64,000 nucleotides of DNA from Deltaproteobacteria bacterium (GTDB lineage: Bacteria; Myxococcota_A; Polyangia; Haliangiales; Haliangiaceae), in contig JAHDIH010000001.1 in NCBI GenBank assembly GCA_020630875.1, positions 186,001 through 250,000 of the forward strand, given 5' to 3'. This document shows positions 9,801-16,765 of this stretch, in pieces; positions within the stretch are counted from its first letter, which is position 1, and every line of letters starts with the position of its first letter. The notes below the pieces were generated by a model. The model saw nothing but the letters and a program-made list of their open reading frames with translations. It made no database searches and was not told where the DNA came from. Both the position numbers and the translations under genes were made by a program.

Positions 9801-12277
9801 ATGGCGTCGATTCTGACTCAGATGGCATATGTGACTTAGGGGACACAGACGATGATGATGATGGGATTGTGGATGGAGCCGATAATTGTCCATTGGCTGC
9901 CAATGCCGACCAGCTTGACACGGACGCCGACAATTTTGGAGACGTGTGCGACGGTGATGATGATGGAGACGGAATCGTTGACATTATTGATAACTGTCCG
10001 CTAGTCGTTAATCCCAATCAAGAAGATGTTGATGGCGATCAGATCGGAGATCACTGCGACGAAGATGGAGATAGAGACGGGCTCACTAGGGTGGAAGAAG
10101 AAGCCTTGGGGCTCGACCCCTTAGACGCTGATTCTGATGACGATGGAATCATAGATGGAGATGAGCCGAGTTACGCTTTGGACAGTGATGGGGACGGATT
10201 AATCAACGCCTTGGATGCCGACTCTGATAACGATGGAATTTTCGATGGTACAGAAGTTGGCATTACGGTGCCGCACGCTCATACCGACTTGACTAGAAAT
10301 AGCTTTGTAGCTGATCAAGACGAGCTAACGACTACTAATCCGCTTCTGGCAGACAGTGATGGAGGCGGTATGACTGACGGCGCAGAAGACTGGGACAGAG
10401 ATGGAAGGTACGAACCAGGAGAGTCTGAGAGTAACCCCAACAATCCAGCGGATGACTCGGGAGTTCTCGATAGTGATAATGATGGACTCTCCGACCACCA
10501 AGAATCCTTCCTTGGTACATCAGTAACGGATGCGGATTCTGATGACGATGGACTTACGGATGGTCAGGAATTGAACGGAACGGTAGACAACGACTTTGAT
10601 GGTCTCATCAATGCGCTGGATGCAGACTCCGACAATGACGGACTACTGGATGGTACAGAGATGGGACTTGTCGCGGGGCATCCGAGTGATACGTTTTTGG
10701 GATCTGGTAACTTTATCCCGGATGCAGATGCAGGGATGACAAGGACAAGTCCGATACTACGCGACACCGATCGCGGCGGCGCCATCGATGGCTCGGAAGA
10801 CGCGAATCGTAACGGTAAGGTTGATGCTGGCGAGCTAGATCCTACTAGTGACGGAGACGACGCGGCAATGGTTGATGATGATGGGGATGGATTGAGCAAT
10901 TTGCTTGAAGCGTCACTGGGAAGTTTACCGTCGGATGCCGACTCCGACGATGATGGCGTTATTGACGGTGACGAATGGAATTTTGCATTAGACACTGATG
11001 GCGATCGATTGCTCAATGTAATGGATGCCGACAGCGACGAAGACGGAATCATCGATGGTGTAGAACGAGGAATAGCGATAGCTCCGTCTGCGGATACCGC
11101 AGCAACTTACGTCGGCGACCAAGATTCAAGCACCACCACCAATATGCTGCTTTGGGATACCGATGGTGGTGGAATTTCCGATGGCGTAGAAGACTGCGAT
11201 CAAAACGGAAAGAAGAACGTTGGTGCTAGCAACTGTCTGTGGAACTCGACAACTTTGGAACTAGATCCCTCAAGTCCCACCGACGATGCTAACGCGGCGA
11301 TCCTTACCATAGACAATGATTTCGACTCCATCGCATCGGTTCATGAAGGTGTCGGAGACTTTGACAAAGACGGACGTAAAAACTACCAAGACGACGACTC
11401 TGATGGGGACGGCATATCCGACCAAGACGAAGTAATGGATGCCGACTTATTTACCAATCCAATTCACAATGCCAATAAAGATAAAAGTGGTTATCCGAAC
11501 TATTTGGATTTAGATTCCGACGATGATGGCGTCTCTGACTCTGAAGAAGGTATCGATGACTTTGATGAAGATCTAGTTGGTAATTGGCTTGATTTTGACT
11601 CAGATGGAGATGGCATACGTGACCGTTTCGAAGGTCCAGGACTTGCTATCGTTATTCCAGATACAGATTCAGACGGTGCTCCGGACTACTTAGACGTCGA
11701 CAGTGATGGGGACTTCATCGCCGACGCCGATGAGTACGCTCAAGCAGGGGTAGGGCTTGCACCGGCAGACGCCGACGGCGATGGAATACCAAACTTCAGG
11801 GATAGCGATAGTGATGGTGATGAAATTTCCGACGCTATCGAATCTGGTGATAGATTTTTGGAAACGCCTCCACTGAATACTGATGGAATCGACGTACCCG
11901 ATTATCTAGATCGTGACAGTGATGAGGATGGATTTGATGACATTGATGATAACTGCAGGCTTGTCTATAACGACCAGTCCGACGAAAATGGAGACGGAAT
12001 CGGAGACGAGTGTTTTGGCGACTTTGATGGTGACGGACTTGCCGACAGCAGAGACAACTGTCCACTGATACAAAACGAGCAGCAAGAGGATATGGATCGA
12101 GACGGCATCGGTGATGAGTGCGATCCAGACGCTGACGGTGACGGCAATGCCGACAGGTTTGTAATTGGCACGCCAGGGAGTTGCAGCTCCCATGCGCCAC
12201 TAGAAAATATCGTTGTGTTGTTACTACTGTGGTTATGTCTTTTTTATCGTCAGCGCTTCGTTAGAATTTTGTCGTAG
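6875..12277 (+). CDS. Giant Asp-rich TSP3-repeat surface lipoprotein with C-terminal anchor
   Basis: An 1800-aa cell-surface protein. The N-terminus is a lipoprotein signal (VGGC, Cys22 from the TTG start; a GTG at 6896 would also give a complete signal). Residues ~45-140 hold plant-type leucine-rich repeats (SLQLTNNNLIGSLP, SLKLNDNALSGEIP). Most of the rest is TSP3-like DxDxDG calcium-binding repeats. Two higher-order families are visible: seven four-cysteine cassettes beginning at residues 568, 633, 690, 755, 824, 889 and 947, and three ~135-residue units beginning at 1084, 1219 and 1354. The last 35 residues are GSCSS, a hydrophobic stretch (ENIVVLLLLWLCLFY) and basic residues, resembling MYXO-CTERM. 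Ligand or adhesion function is unknown. The 3' end overlaps the convergent aldo/keto reductase gene by 28 bases. Confidence 0.9.
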   Translation: MNGIQFSVGRVGIILLLLVGGCSETKSNYATSSLSLTYDCSSQSDIPLSECQALVALYNSAGGTGWSTQTNWGTTAPSLWHGVVVSNERVSSLQLTNNNLIGSLPVALKELKAIRSLKLNDNALSGEIPYDLFASLSYTDFIWLDGNNCLTIDAHPDFSAWLNEKNPNWYDGCVDDDGDGVPQSLDSNDADASACRDSDGDGCDDCITSGADHSGGNRIDDNTDGDADCNDVDTDDDGDGIADALDVCPLVADPAQANGDGDAFGDLCDDDWDNDGICNVSSYSEQGCILGPDPQPTSDQICGDLDRDTCDNCSAEESSDDDNDSICNNGDYSGAIVNCNLTLTSSPTFVLSEPTGVSVVTLSGSPGCAYSVNLDGENLAGAFDIVIEEGLHGTLDANGSGTLTLMVLDDQQAELEESFHFTVNSSNSILVEGAVFDDVDSGCADADGDSRCDAVDVCPNGLASGGDADGDGCQSSEDNCPLLWNDQTDVDGDGAGNICDVCPEDATNDGDGDSLCGGTPDFDNCPTVNNPGQVDTDGDGVGDDCDLDSDNDGVDDAADPQPLNPDVCGDSDADSCDDCTVGVDDFGTSVDSTPGNDGPDFDGDGLCDAGDGDIDGDGSANLEDTQDFNPMICTDSDFDTCDDCTSGMRNPASDGPDFDGDGICNDGDSDNDNDGVANFGDPHPLNPDLCGDTDGDSCDDCSVGSDDFGPQRDDLPGSDGPDLDGDGLCDDGDNDDDNDGVIESLDSDDRNNSVCFDSDADGCDDCSIGSDGFGPNPDSSTTNDGPDADGDGTCDVTDSDDDNDGVSDVDELLRLSDPLDANSCGDTDGDMCDDCAIGFDGTGPQPDSRPSNDGPDFDGDGQCDVGDPDDDDDGVDDVNDTDTKNRFLCGDTDADTCDDCVSGSFAVGSDGIDLDSDGLCDSGDPDDDNDGVDDTVEPTTSLDPNLCGDSDGDLCDDCSVGSDDFGPAIDALPDSDGVDSDSDGICDLGDTDDDDDGIVDGADNCPLAANADQLDTDADNFGDVCDGDDDGDGIVDIIDNCPLVVNPNQEDVDGDQIGDHCDEDGDRDGLTRVEEEALGLDPLDADSDDDGIIDGDEPSYALDSDGDGLINALDADSDNDGIFDGTEVGITVPHAHTDLTRNSFVADQDELTTTNPLLADSDGGGMTDGAEDWDRDGRYEPGESESNPNNPADDSGVLDSDNDGLSDHQESFLGTSVTDADSDDDGLTDGQELNGTVDNDFDGLINALDADSDNDGLLDGTEMGLVAGHPSDTFLGSGNFIPDADAGMTRTSPILRDTDRGGAIDGSEDANRNGKVDAGELDPTSDGDDAAMVDDDGDGLSNLLEASLGSLPSDADSDDDGVIDGDEWNFALDTDGDRLLNVMDADSDEDGIIDGVERGIAIAPSADTAATYVGDQDSSTTTNMLLWDTDGGGISDGVEDCDQNGKKNVGASNCLWNSTTLELDPSSPTDDANAAILTIDNDFDSIASVHEGVGDFDKDGRKNYQDDDSDGDGISDQDEVMDADLFTNPIHNANKDKSGYPNYLDLDSDDDGVSDSEEGIDDFDEDLVGNWLDFDSDGDGIRDRFEGPGLAIVIPDTDSDGAPDYLDVDSDGDFIADADEYAQAGVGLAPADADGDGIPNFRDSDSDGDEISDAIESGDRFLETPPLNTDGIDVPDYLDRDSDEDGFDDIDDNCRLVYNDQSDENGDGIGDECFGDFDGDGLADSRDNCPLIQNEQQEDMDRDGIGDECDPDADGDGNADRFVIGTPGSCSSHAPLENIVVLLLLWLCLFYRQRFVRILS
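8576..9900 (+). repeat. Seven tandem four-cysteine TSP3 cassettes
   Basis: Within the giant TSP3 gene, a unit of the pattern C-x-DxD-x-D-x-CDDC, a glycine/serine loop, then DGPDxDGDGxC and a run of DDDNDGV recurs seven times. Starts at 8576, 8771, 8942, 9137, 9344, 9539 and 9713 give periods of 65, 57, 65, 69, 65 and 58 codons. The copies differ at the DNA level, so the array is an old protein-level duplication rather than a recent DNA expansion. Confidence 0.85.
10124..11338 (+). repeat. Three ~135-residue protein repeats
   Basis: Units begin with DADSDDDG at 10124, 10529 and 10934, exactly 135 codons apart. Each continues through DGDE or DGQE, a second DADSDNDG/DADSDEDG block, a variable 20-residue spacer, and DSDGGGMTDG, DTDRGGAIDG or DTDGGGISDG. 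The third unit carries a short insertion near its end. DNA identity is modest, so the duplication is not recent. Confidence 0.8.
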
Positions 12278-13239
12278 CTGCTGTCGCTATTTTCTTCATG
12301 GCGATCGGTTGATGGGCTTGGAGTTTCACTTAGAGATGTGATTGCTCTAAGAGTGTCTTGCGAAAGGTTGAGGTCGAACGCACGCATGGCTGTATGGACA
12401 TGGTCCTCTTGCTTGGCGCCTACTAACGCAGACGTAATTATTGAATTCGACAGTACCCATGCGTGCGCTACGGCAACGGGGTCAAGATTGTTGGAGCTGG
12501 TAAAATCGATAAATCTCTCTGTTTCTTCCCAGTAGCGTGGGTTTTTGTAGCGCTTAGAATACATGGGATTGTCTGTGATTCTGCCCTTTTTACCCTGGAA
12601 GTATTTTCCAGAGAGCAGTCCGCCAGCAAGAGGGGAGTAGCTTATCACTCCCAATTTCTCGTCTGCCGCTTGCGGTAGAATCTCAACTTCCGCTTGTCTT
12701 TTGAGTAAATTGTACATCGGCTGAATCGCGCTAAATTGGTACAAGCCAAAAGCAGCCGAGATCTTGAGGTGTTTGGCGAGTTGCCACGCGGCAAAGTTAC
12801 TAGCCCCCAAATATCGCACCTTACCGGAAGACACCATATTGCTTAAAGTACGCAACGTTTCCTCGGGGGCGCAAGTCGGGTCGAAACGGTGCAGGTAAAA
12901 CAGATCCACATAGTCCGTATTGAGTCGGCGAAGGCTGTCGTGCAGGGAGTTAACTAGGTGGAGACGGCTCGAGCCTCTTTCATTGGGACCTTGCCCTGTA
13001 GGAAAGTACGACTTAGTTGCTACTAAAACATGTTGTCTTTCGCTTGAAATCAATTTTCCTAGAATACGTTCCGCCTCGCCGCTGTTGTAGACGTTAGCGC
13101 AGTCGAAAAAATTAACCCCGTAGGACCTGCAAGTACCGTAGATACGTTCGGCGTCCACATTGTCCGAGCCAAACGCCATGGTTCCTAGAGAAAGCGCGCT
13201 AACTTCGAGCCCGGTTGACCCCAGTTTTCGATATTCCAC
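12250..13239 (-). CDS. Aldo/keto reductase
   Basis: An NADPH-dependent oxidoreductase of the aldo/keto reductase superfamily (YghZ/YajO-like group); carbonyl substrate not predictable. The catalytic tetrad is present: Asp46 and Tyr51 in FDCANVY, Lys76 in VATKSYF and His117 in FYLHRFD. The C-terminal half keeps the cofactor-binding strand (VISYSPLAGGLLSGKY). Length 329 aa is normal. It starts with GTG three bases after the stop of the TerB-like gene, so the two form an operon. The 3' end overlaps the opposing giant TSP3 gene by 28 bases. Confidence 0.93.
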   Translation of the reverse strand: MEYRKLGSTGLEVSALSLGTMAFGSDNVDAERIYGTCRSYGVNFFDCANVYNSGEAERILGKLISSERQHVLVATKSYFPTGQGPNERGSSRLHLVNSLHDSLRRLNTDYVDLFYLHRFDPTCAPEETLRTLSNMVSSGKVRYLGASNFAAWQLAKHLKISAAFGLYQFSAIQPMYNLLKRQAEVEILPQAADEKLGVISYSPLAGGLLSGKYFQGKKGRITDNPMYSKRYKNPRYWEETERFIDFTSSNNLDPVAVAHAWVLSNSIITSALVGAKQEDHVHTAMRAFDLNLSQDTLRAITSLSETPSPSTDRHEENSDSSYDKILTKR

Positions 13240-13242
13240 TAG

Positions 13243-13803
13243 CTAGTCGAAAGCGGCTTTGATTTCATCCAGAACTGATTTTTCAGATTTTGCTACCGCG
13301 CGAAATCCCAAGATCCCACCAGCAGAAGCGGCGATCTCTTCAGACAGCTGAATAATCTTGGCTTTAAAATGAGTCAGGTTGGACTTGGGGAACGTCTCTG
13401 CCAACACTTTCACGTACCTGGTCCACGCATCGAAAAGGTCCTGACTAGGTTGAACACGCAGCCACTTTTCTAGCAGCTCAAACGCAAGTGAGTCTTTTTT
13501 GATCCCTTTGGCCCTAGCGGCAAGAACAATGGTGTCTCTCTCCGCGTCCTGAATTACGCCATCCGCCCAGGCGATTTGTACTAGTGGCACTAACCTCAGC
13601 GCGACGATTGTAGCTGGCGTCAATCCTTGATCTGCCAATGCCGCTAACACTTTGGGGTCTTCCATCCCACTTGCGACTCGCAGTTCCTCTATTAGCTCTT
13701 CTCTGCTCGCATTGGCGCGCATCTTTTCGATTTTTTCTTTATCCTGATTTTGAAAAAATTCTTCTTCGAGTTTGTTTCTACGGGTCTCAAGTGGATTGGT
13801 CAC
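13243..13803 (-). CDS. TerB-like helical protein
   Basis: 186 aa, cytoplasmic, GTG start. After a charged N-terminal coiled segment (residues 1-50), residues ~65-150 form a TerB/DjlA-type helical fold with the characteristic ALRLVPLVQIAWADGVIQDA stretch, in which Trp-Ala-Asp-Gly and the following acidic residues mark the conserved metal-site region of TerB domains. A small-residue tail (ASAGGILGF) follows. TerB-like domains are known from tellurite-resistance and membrane-associated stress systems, but no other ter genes lie nearby, so a role in tellurite resistance is not implied. First gene of a pair with the aldo/keto reductase. Confidence 0.75.
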   Translation of the reverse strand: MTNPLETRRNKLEEEFFQNQDKEKIEKMRANASREELIEELRVASGMEDPKVLAALADQGLTPATIVALRLVPLVQIAWADGVIQDAERDTIVLAARAKGIKKDSLAFELLEKWLRVQPSQDLFDAWTRYVKVLAETFPKSNLTHFKAKIIQLSEEIAASAGGILGFRAVAKSEKSVLDEIKAAFD

Positions 13804-13912
13804 CGCCCTAATTTGTCCTATTTACTTTGGACCAGCAAGGTATCTAGCAAAAGTTTTACGGTGAAAAACCTTCAGAGGCCAGGCGCAATGCACTTGCTAA
13901 GGTGCGAGATCG

Positions 13913-14281
13913 TTGATATTCCGTCCTGCCATGGACACTAGAAAACGAATGATTAGGCATATCAATCCTCTTGGGCCTAGAGTTCTAGTTCGTATTCTTC
14001 ACCAAGAGGACGTCTCAGAAGGTGGCTTACTGCTTCCCTCAGGAGCAAAAGAAAAGCTTCAAGATTCACTGTACGGCGAAGTTGTGGAAGTGGCGAGAGC
14101 CGCTCCGGAGGATGTGGAGACTTCACTGGGAACCAACGTTGCGGGAGTTCCCGACGGCGCCAACGTATTGTTTGCCAAAGAGGCTGGGATCGCAGTCCCT
14201 TGGGATCCTGACTTACGCTTGCTGGACTCTAAAGAGATTCTGGCAACGGTGGACGAAATCGATTCAGAAAAAATGTTGTAG
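13913..14281 (+). CDS. GroES-like (Cpn10) co-chaperonin family protein
   Basis: The stretch HINPLGPRVLVRILHQEDVS matches the N-terminal strand pattern of Cpn10, followed by the mobile-loop region GGLLLPSGAKEKLQDS, a second core strand (GEVVEVARA) and the C-terminal hairpin (LLDSKEILATVDE). It therefore has the GroES fold; whether it caps a GroEL ring cannot be told, because no groEL is adjacent and the sequence is longer and less canonical than a main GroES. The TTG start at 13913 has AAGGTG eight bases upstream; an ATG at 13949 would begin exactly where standard GroES proteins begin and is a serious alternative. Confidence 0.85.
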   Translation: MIFRPAMDTRKRMIRHINPLGPRVLVRILHQEDVSEGGLLLPSGAKEKLQDSLYGEVVEVARAAPEDVETSLGTNVAGVPDGANVLFAKEAGIAVPWDPDLRLLDSKEILATVDEIDSEKML

Positions 14282-14315
14282 CACCTCCCGCGCAAAGAGT
14301 TCGATATGGTTTCTC

Positions 14316-14771
14316 TTGTTCCCTACGAGAATAATTTCGGGTGGCCAAACGGGAGTCGATCGAGCAGCGTTAGATTTTGCAATCGCTTACTCAATACCCC
14401 ACGGAGGGTTTTGTCCACGCGGGCGTATCTCAGAGGATGGCATGATTCCTTATCGGTATCGTTTGGTCGAGCTTGATACACGTTGTTACGCGATACGTAC
14501 CAGAAGAAACGTGAGGAGCAGTGATGGAACTTTAATCGTAGCGGGGCACGTCTGTTCAAGCGGCACGGCGTTAACAGCTCGAACCGCACGGAGAATAGGT
14601 AAGCCTCTGTTTTACGCAACGAATCCTATTGGCGAATTCATTCAATGGATCAATGAGAATCGGATTACGTGCTTGAACGTCGCTGGCCCTAGGGCCAGTC
14701 GTTGGCCCGAAGGGTATGCCATGACGTTTGGTTGGTTACGGTTTGCTATCGAACTTGACCCACCACTCTAG
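14316..14771 (+). CDS. Putative molybdenum carrier protein (Mo-carrier/YpsA-like fold)
   Basis: 151 aa from a TTG start. The N-terminus MFPTRIISGGQTGVDRAALD is the signature of the Pfam molybdenum-carrier family, related to the LOG/SLOG nucleotide-binding Rossmann fold; further conserved pieces are GGFCPRGRISEDG, RTRRNVRSSDGTLIV and SSGTALTARTA. The family name derives from a molybdate-cluster-binding homologue, but most members are biochemically uncharacterised and could bind a nucleotide or ADP-ribose-like ligand. The frame is open upstream to 14022 but that part overlaps the GroES-like gene and is not homologous. The 3' end overlaps the convergent lipoprotein gene by 36 bases. Confidence 0.8.
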   Translation: MFPTRIISGGQTGVDRAALDFAIAYSIPHGGFCPRGRISEDGMIPYRYRLVELDTRCYAIRTRRNVRSSDGTLIVAGHVCSSGTALTARTARRIGKPLFYATNPIGEFIQWINENRITCLNVAGPRASRWPEGYAMTFGWLRFAIELDPPL

Positions 14772-16289
14772 TCCACGTTCGGTGAGGTTCATCTCTGAGC
14801 GCATTGTTCCGTGCGGAATGTTTTTGTTCGGCGAAAGTGGGGAGAGCATATTCATGTACTTCTCTTGATCCCATGCCATCTCAAACCATGGTGCGTTCTT
14901 TCTTTTCTTTTTCATTGCCGCTTCCGCTTCTTTCTTTCTGCCTTTACCCGCGGCAAACATTGCCTTTTCATCGTCGGCAAGAAGCGATAAGCCCATCGCA
15001 CCAAGGTCGTTCCACTTCCCATTGGCTTTGTCTTTCATGCCCATCATTGCTAATGCCGCTAATGCGCTTTTGGTATAGACTCCACCATGACCAGTGAATT
15101 TCTCCGGGTCGCCGTATTTTCCCATCTTCATATCGTCGATGGCTAAGTAGCCTCCTGTGATTTCTACCATTGAAAGACCCATTCTGATTTGCGAAAATTC
15201 GGTGGTTAAATTGTCCGCGCGCGGACAGGCCTTTTCGATGTTTTGTAGAATTTTTTCCCAGCGGTCGAGTCCGTCGCTTAGGTGTTTGGTACCTATGCCA
15301 AAACCCAATAGCATCGCTGAGTCATTCAACTTACCTATGTCGAAACTTGGCGCTTGAGTAGGGAGCTTCTTTAGCTCGTTAATAAGAGATTTTTTCATTT
15401 CGATTATAAATCGGCCACTCCAGTTGTTGATGTCGTCATAGCCAAATACTGCGCGAGGTGTTCTGGTAAAACCATCAGCGAAAGCGTCCACGCAAACTTT
15501 GGGGACTTCTTTACCGAGCGTAGCTTGCGCCATTTTATGAGCTAAGGAGGTCCCAGATGGTTCAAGAAGTCGCGCTACTTTTGTCGCATCGCCAAATCCG
15601 ATAAGCCCTCTGGGATCGAAACCGTAAGTTTTTCCTAACGTTACTACTTCGGGAACCAGGCTGTTTTTTGGGGCGGACTTTCCAATCAGATGGTCACGCA
15701 TTTCTTTTTCAAACGGCGTAGGAGATAGTCCAAAGGACGCTTCTCTGTCGGTTATTGCAATCTGAAAGGTCAAATCGTCTTCGGTAGTCGTCCAGGTTGT
15801 AACGCCATCGCTTCCAGACTTGGTCCATCCTTCTTTGAAAAGCGGAGTGACTGTTGCTTCAAACTTTTTTCTGTCTGCGATAGTCAGACGAGCAACGGGC
15901 ATGAGTCCTACCCCATAAATTCCGACCGATAATGAGTCGCCAAACCCCATGTCACTGAGTCCTTGTTTAGTCATTCTTTTCATGAAGACTTCGCATTCGA
16001 CTTTTTCTGTGGGAGAGCCAGCGAGCTCATCGCAATCAACACTCGTTCGAACAAATTCAAGGGCGCGCTCCAAATCGCTACCTTGAAGAGGAGAAACGTT
16101 TCCCATGAAGTACGGGGTTTGGGCGTCTACTTGTTTTAACCACTGTGCTGGCTTTAGATTGTCGTAAGCCTGCCGGTTCTCGTTAAGTTGAGTAGACGAT
16201 ACCCTCGGAGAGATATCCGACTTGGCACCCTCCTTCTTACAAGTGCTAAGCACGCAGAGAGTGACAACTGATAATGCTGTGTTTCGCAT
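14736..16289 (-). CDS. Uncharacterised lipoprotein, 517 aa
   Basis: Not recognised beyond its export signal. The N-terminus is short and hydrophobic (LSVVTLCVLSTCKKEG), consistent with a lipoprotein with Cys near 17. The body has no membrane segment and mixes alpha and beta character, with repeated phrases such as LLGFGIGTKHLSDGLDRWEK and GGYLAIDDMKMGKYG. Four Cys lie in the mature part (at VDCDELAG, VECEVF, KVCVDAF and ACPRAD), possibly disulfides in the periplasm. ATG start. Proteins of this kind (a large lipoprotein of two similar halves) occur in myxobacteria, but I cannot name a family. Confidence 0.8.
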   Translation of the reverse strand: MRNTALSVVTLCVLSTCKKEGAKSDISPRVSSTQLNENRQAYDNLKPAQWLKQVDAQTPYFMGNVSPLQGSDLERALEFVRTSVDCDELAGSPTEKVECEVFMKRMTKQGLSDMGFGDSLSVGIYGVGLMPVARLTIADRKKFEATVTPLFKEGWTKSGSDGVTTWTTTEDDLTFQIAITDREASFGLSPTPFEKEMRDHLIGKSAPKNSLVPEVVTLGKTYGFDPRGLIGFGDATKVARLLEPSGTSLAHKMAQATLGKEVPKVCVDAFADGFTRTPRAVFGYDDINNWSGRFIIEMKKSLINELKKLPTQAPSFDIGKLNDSAMLLGFGIGTKHLSDGLDRWEKILQNIEKACPRADNLTTEFSQIRMGLSMVEITGGYLAIDDMKMGKYGDPEKFTGHGGVYTKSALAALAMMGMKDKANGKWNDLGAMGLSLLADDEKAMFAAGKGRKKEAEAAMKKKRKNAPWFEMAWDQEKYMNMLSPLSPNKNIPHGTMRSEMNLTERGLEWWVKFDSKP

Positions 16290-16322
16290 GCCAAGAATTT
16301 AGCACGGGTTTCGATGGGGCGG

Positions 16323-16757
16323 CTAGGAATAGTCGCGCAACATCTTTTGAAGTTCCATTTGATGCATCTCTTCTTGGGAGACCATGGTGCGGGCAAATTC
16401 TTCCAAGTAAATGGATGCTCCTTCTACCGCTTCTAGAAGCTCTTTGTACAAGTTTACGGCTCCGATCTCGTGATTGAGACTTTCCCTCAAGATTGCCTCA
16501 ACACTGTGTTCGTGGGTTTCTTCGAGCTCTGCAATCTTCATAGAAGGATGACCTTCAAGACCTGTAAGAATTTCTCCTACTTGTTGTGCGTGCATTAAGG
16601 ATTCGTTGGCCTGTTCTTGTAAGAAGGTGACAATAGGAATCCGATTAGGACCGATTACCATTAGCGCGTAATGCGTGTAGCGAACTACGCCAGCAAGCTC
16701 GGTTTCTATGATTCGGGTTAAGACGTCATGAGTTTTTTTTATGTCTAATTTACGCAT
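16323..16757 (-). CDS. Bacterioferritin-like diiron protein
   Basis: 144 aa, a four-helix ferritin-like protein expected to bind a di-iron centre and store or detoxify iron. Candidate ligands are Glu20, Glu52 with His56, Glu97, and Glu129 with His132 (SQEEMH). The helix-4 motif has the normal ExxH spacing, but in helix 2 the residues are ESLMH (ExxxH), so the first site is not identical to classical Bfr. No methionine corresponding clearly to the heme ligand can be assigned. A good ribosome site (AGGA, seven bases) sits on the stop codon of the upstream ferredoxin-like gene, 8 bases away, so the two genes are one operon. Confidence 0.85.
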   Translation of the reverse strand: MRKLDIKKTHDVLTRIIETELAGVVRYTHYALMVIGPNRIPIVTFLQEQANESLMHAQQVGEILTGLEGHPSMKIAELEETHEHSVEAILRESLNHEIGAVNLYKELLEAVEGASIYLEEFARTMVSQEEMHQMELQKMLRDYS

Positions 16758-16765
16758 TCTTTTTC

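Noticed and set aside
8576-9900. Tandem DNA units considered as a CRISPR array
   Set aside because: Units are 57-69 codons, diverged at DNA level and in frame within one gene; no repeat-spacer structure.
9004-10017. Long Ser/Pro-rich minus-strand frame of 337 codons
   Set aside because: It is the mirror of the Asp/Gly-rich TSP3 codons; composition is biased, no start signal or fold, and it lies inside the well supported gene.
14022-14315. Upstream extension of the molybdenum-carrier-like frame
   Set aside because: Overlaps the GroES-like gene, is basic and unlike the family; the homologous part starts at 14316.
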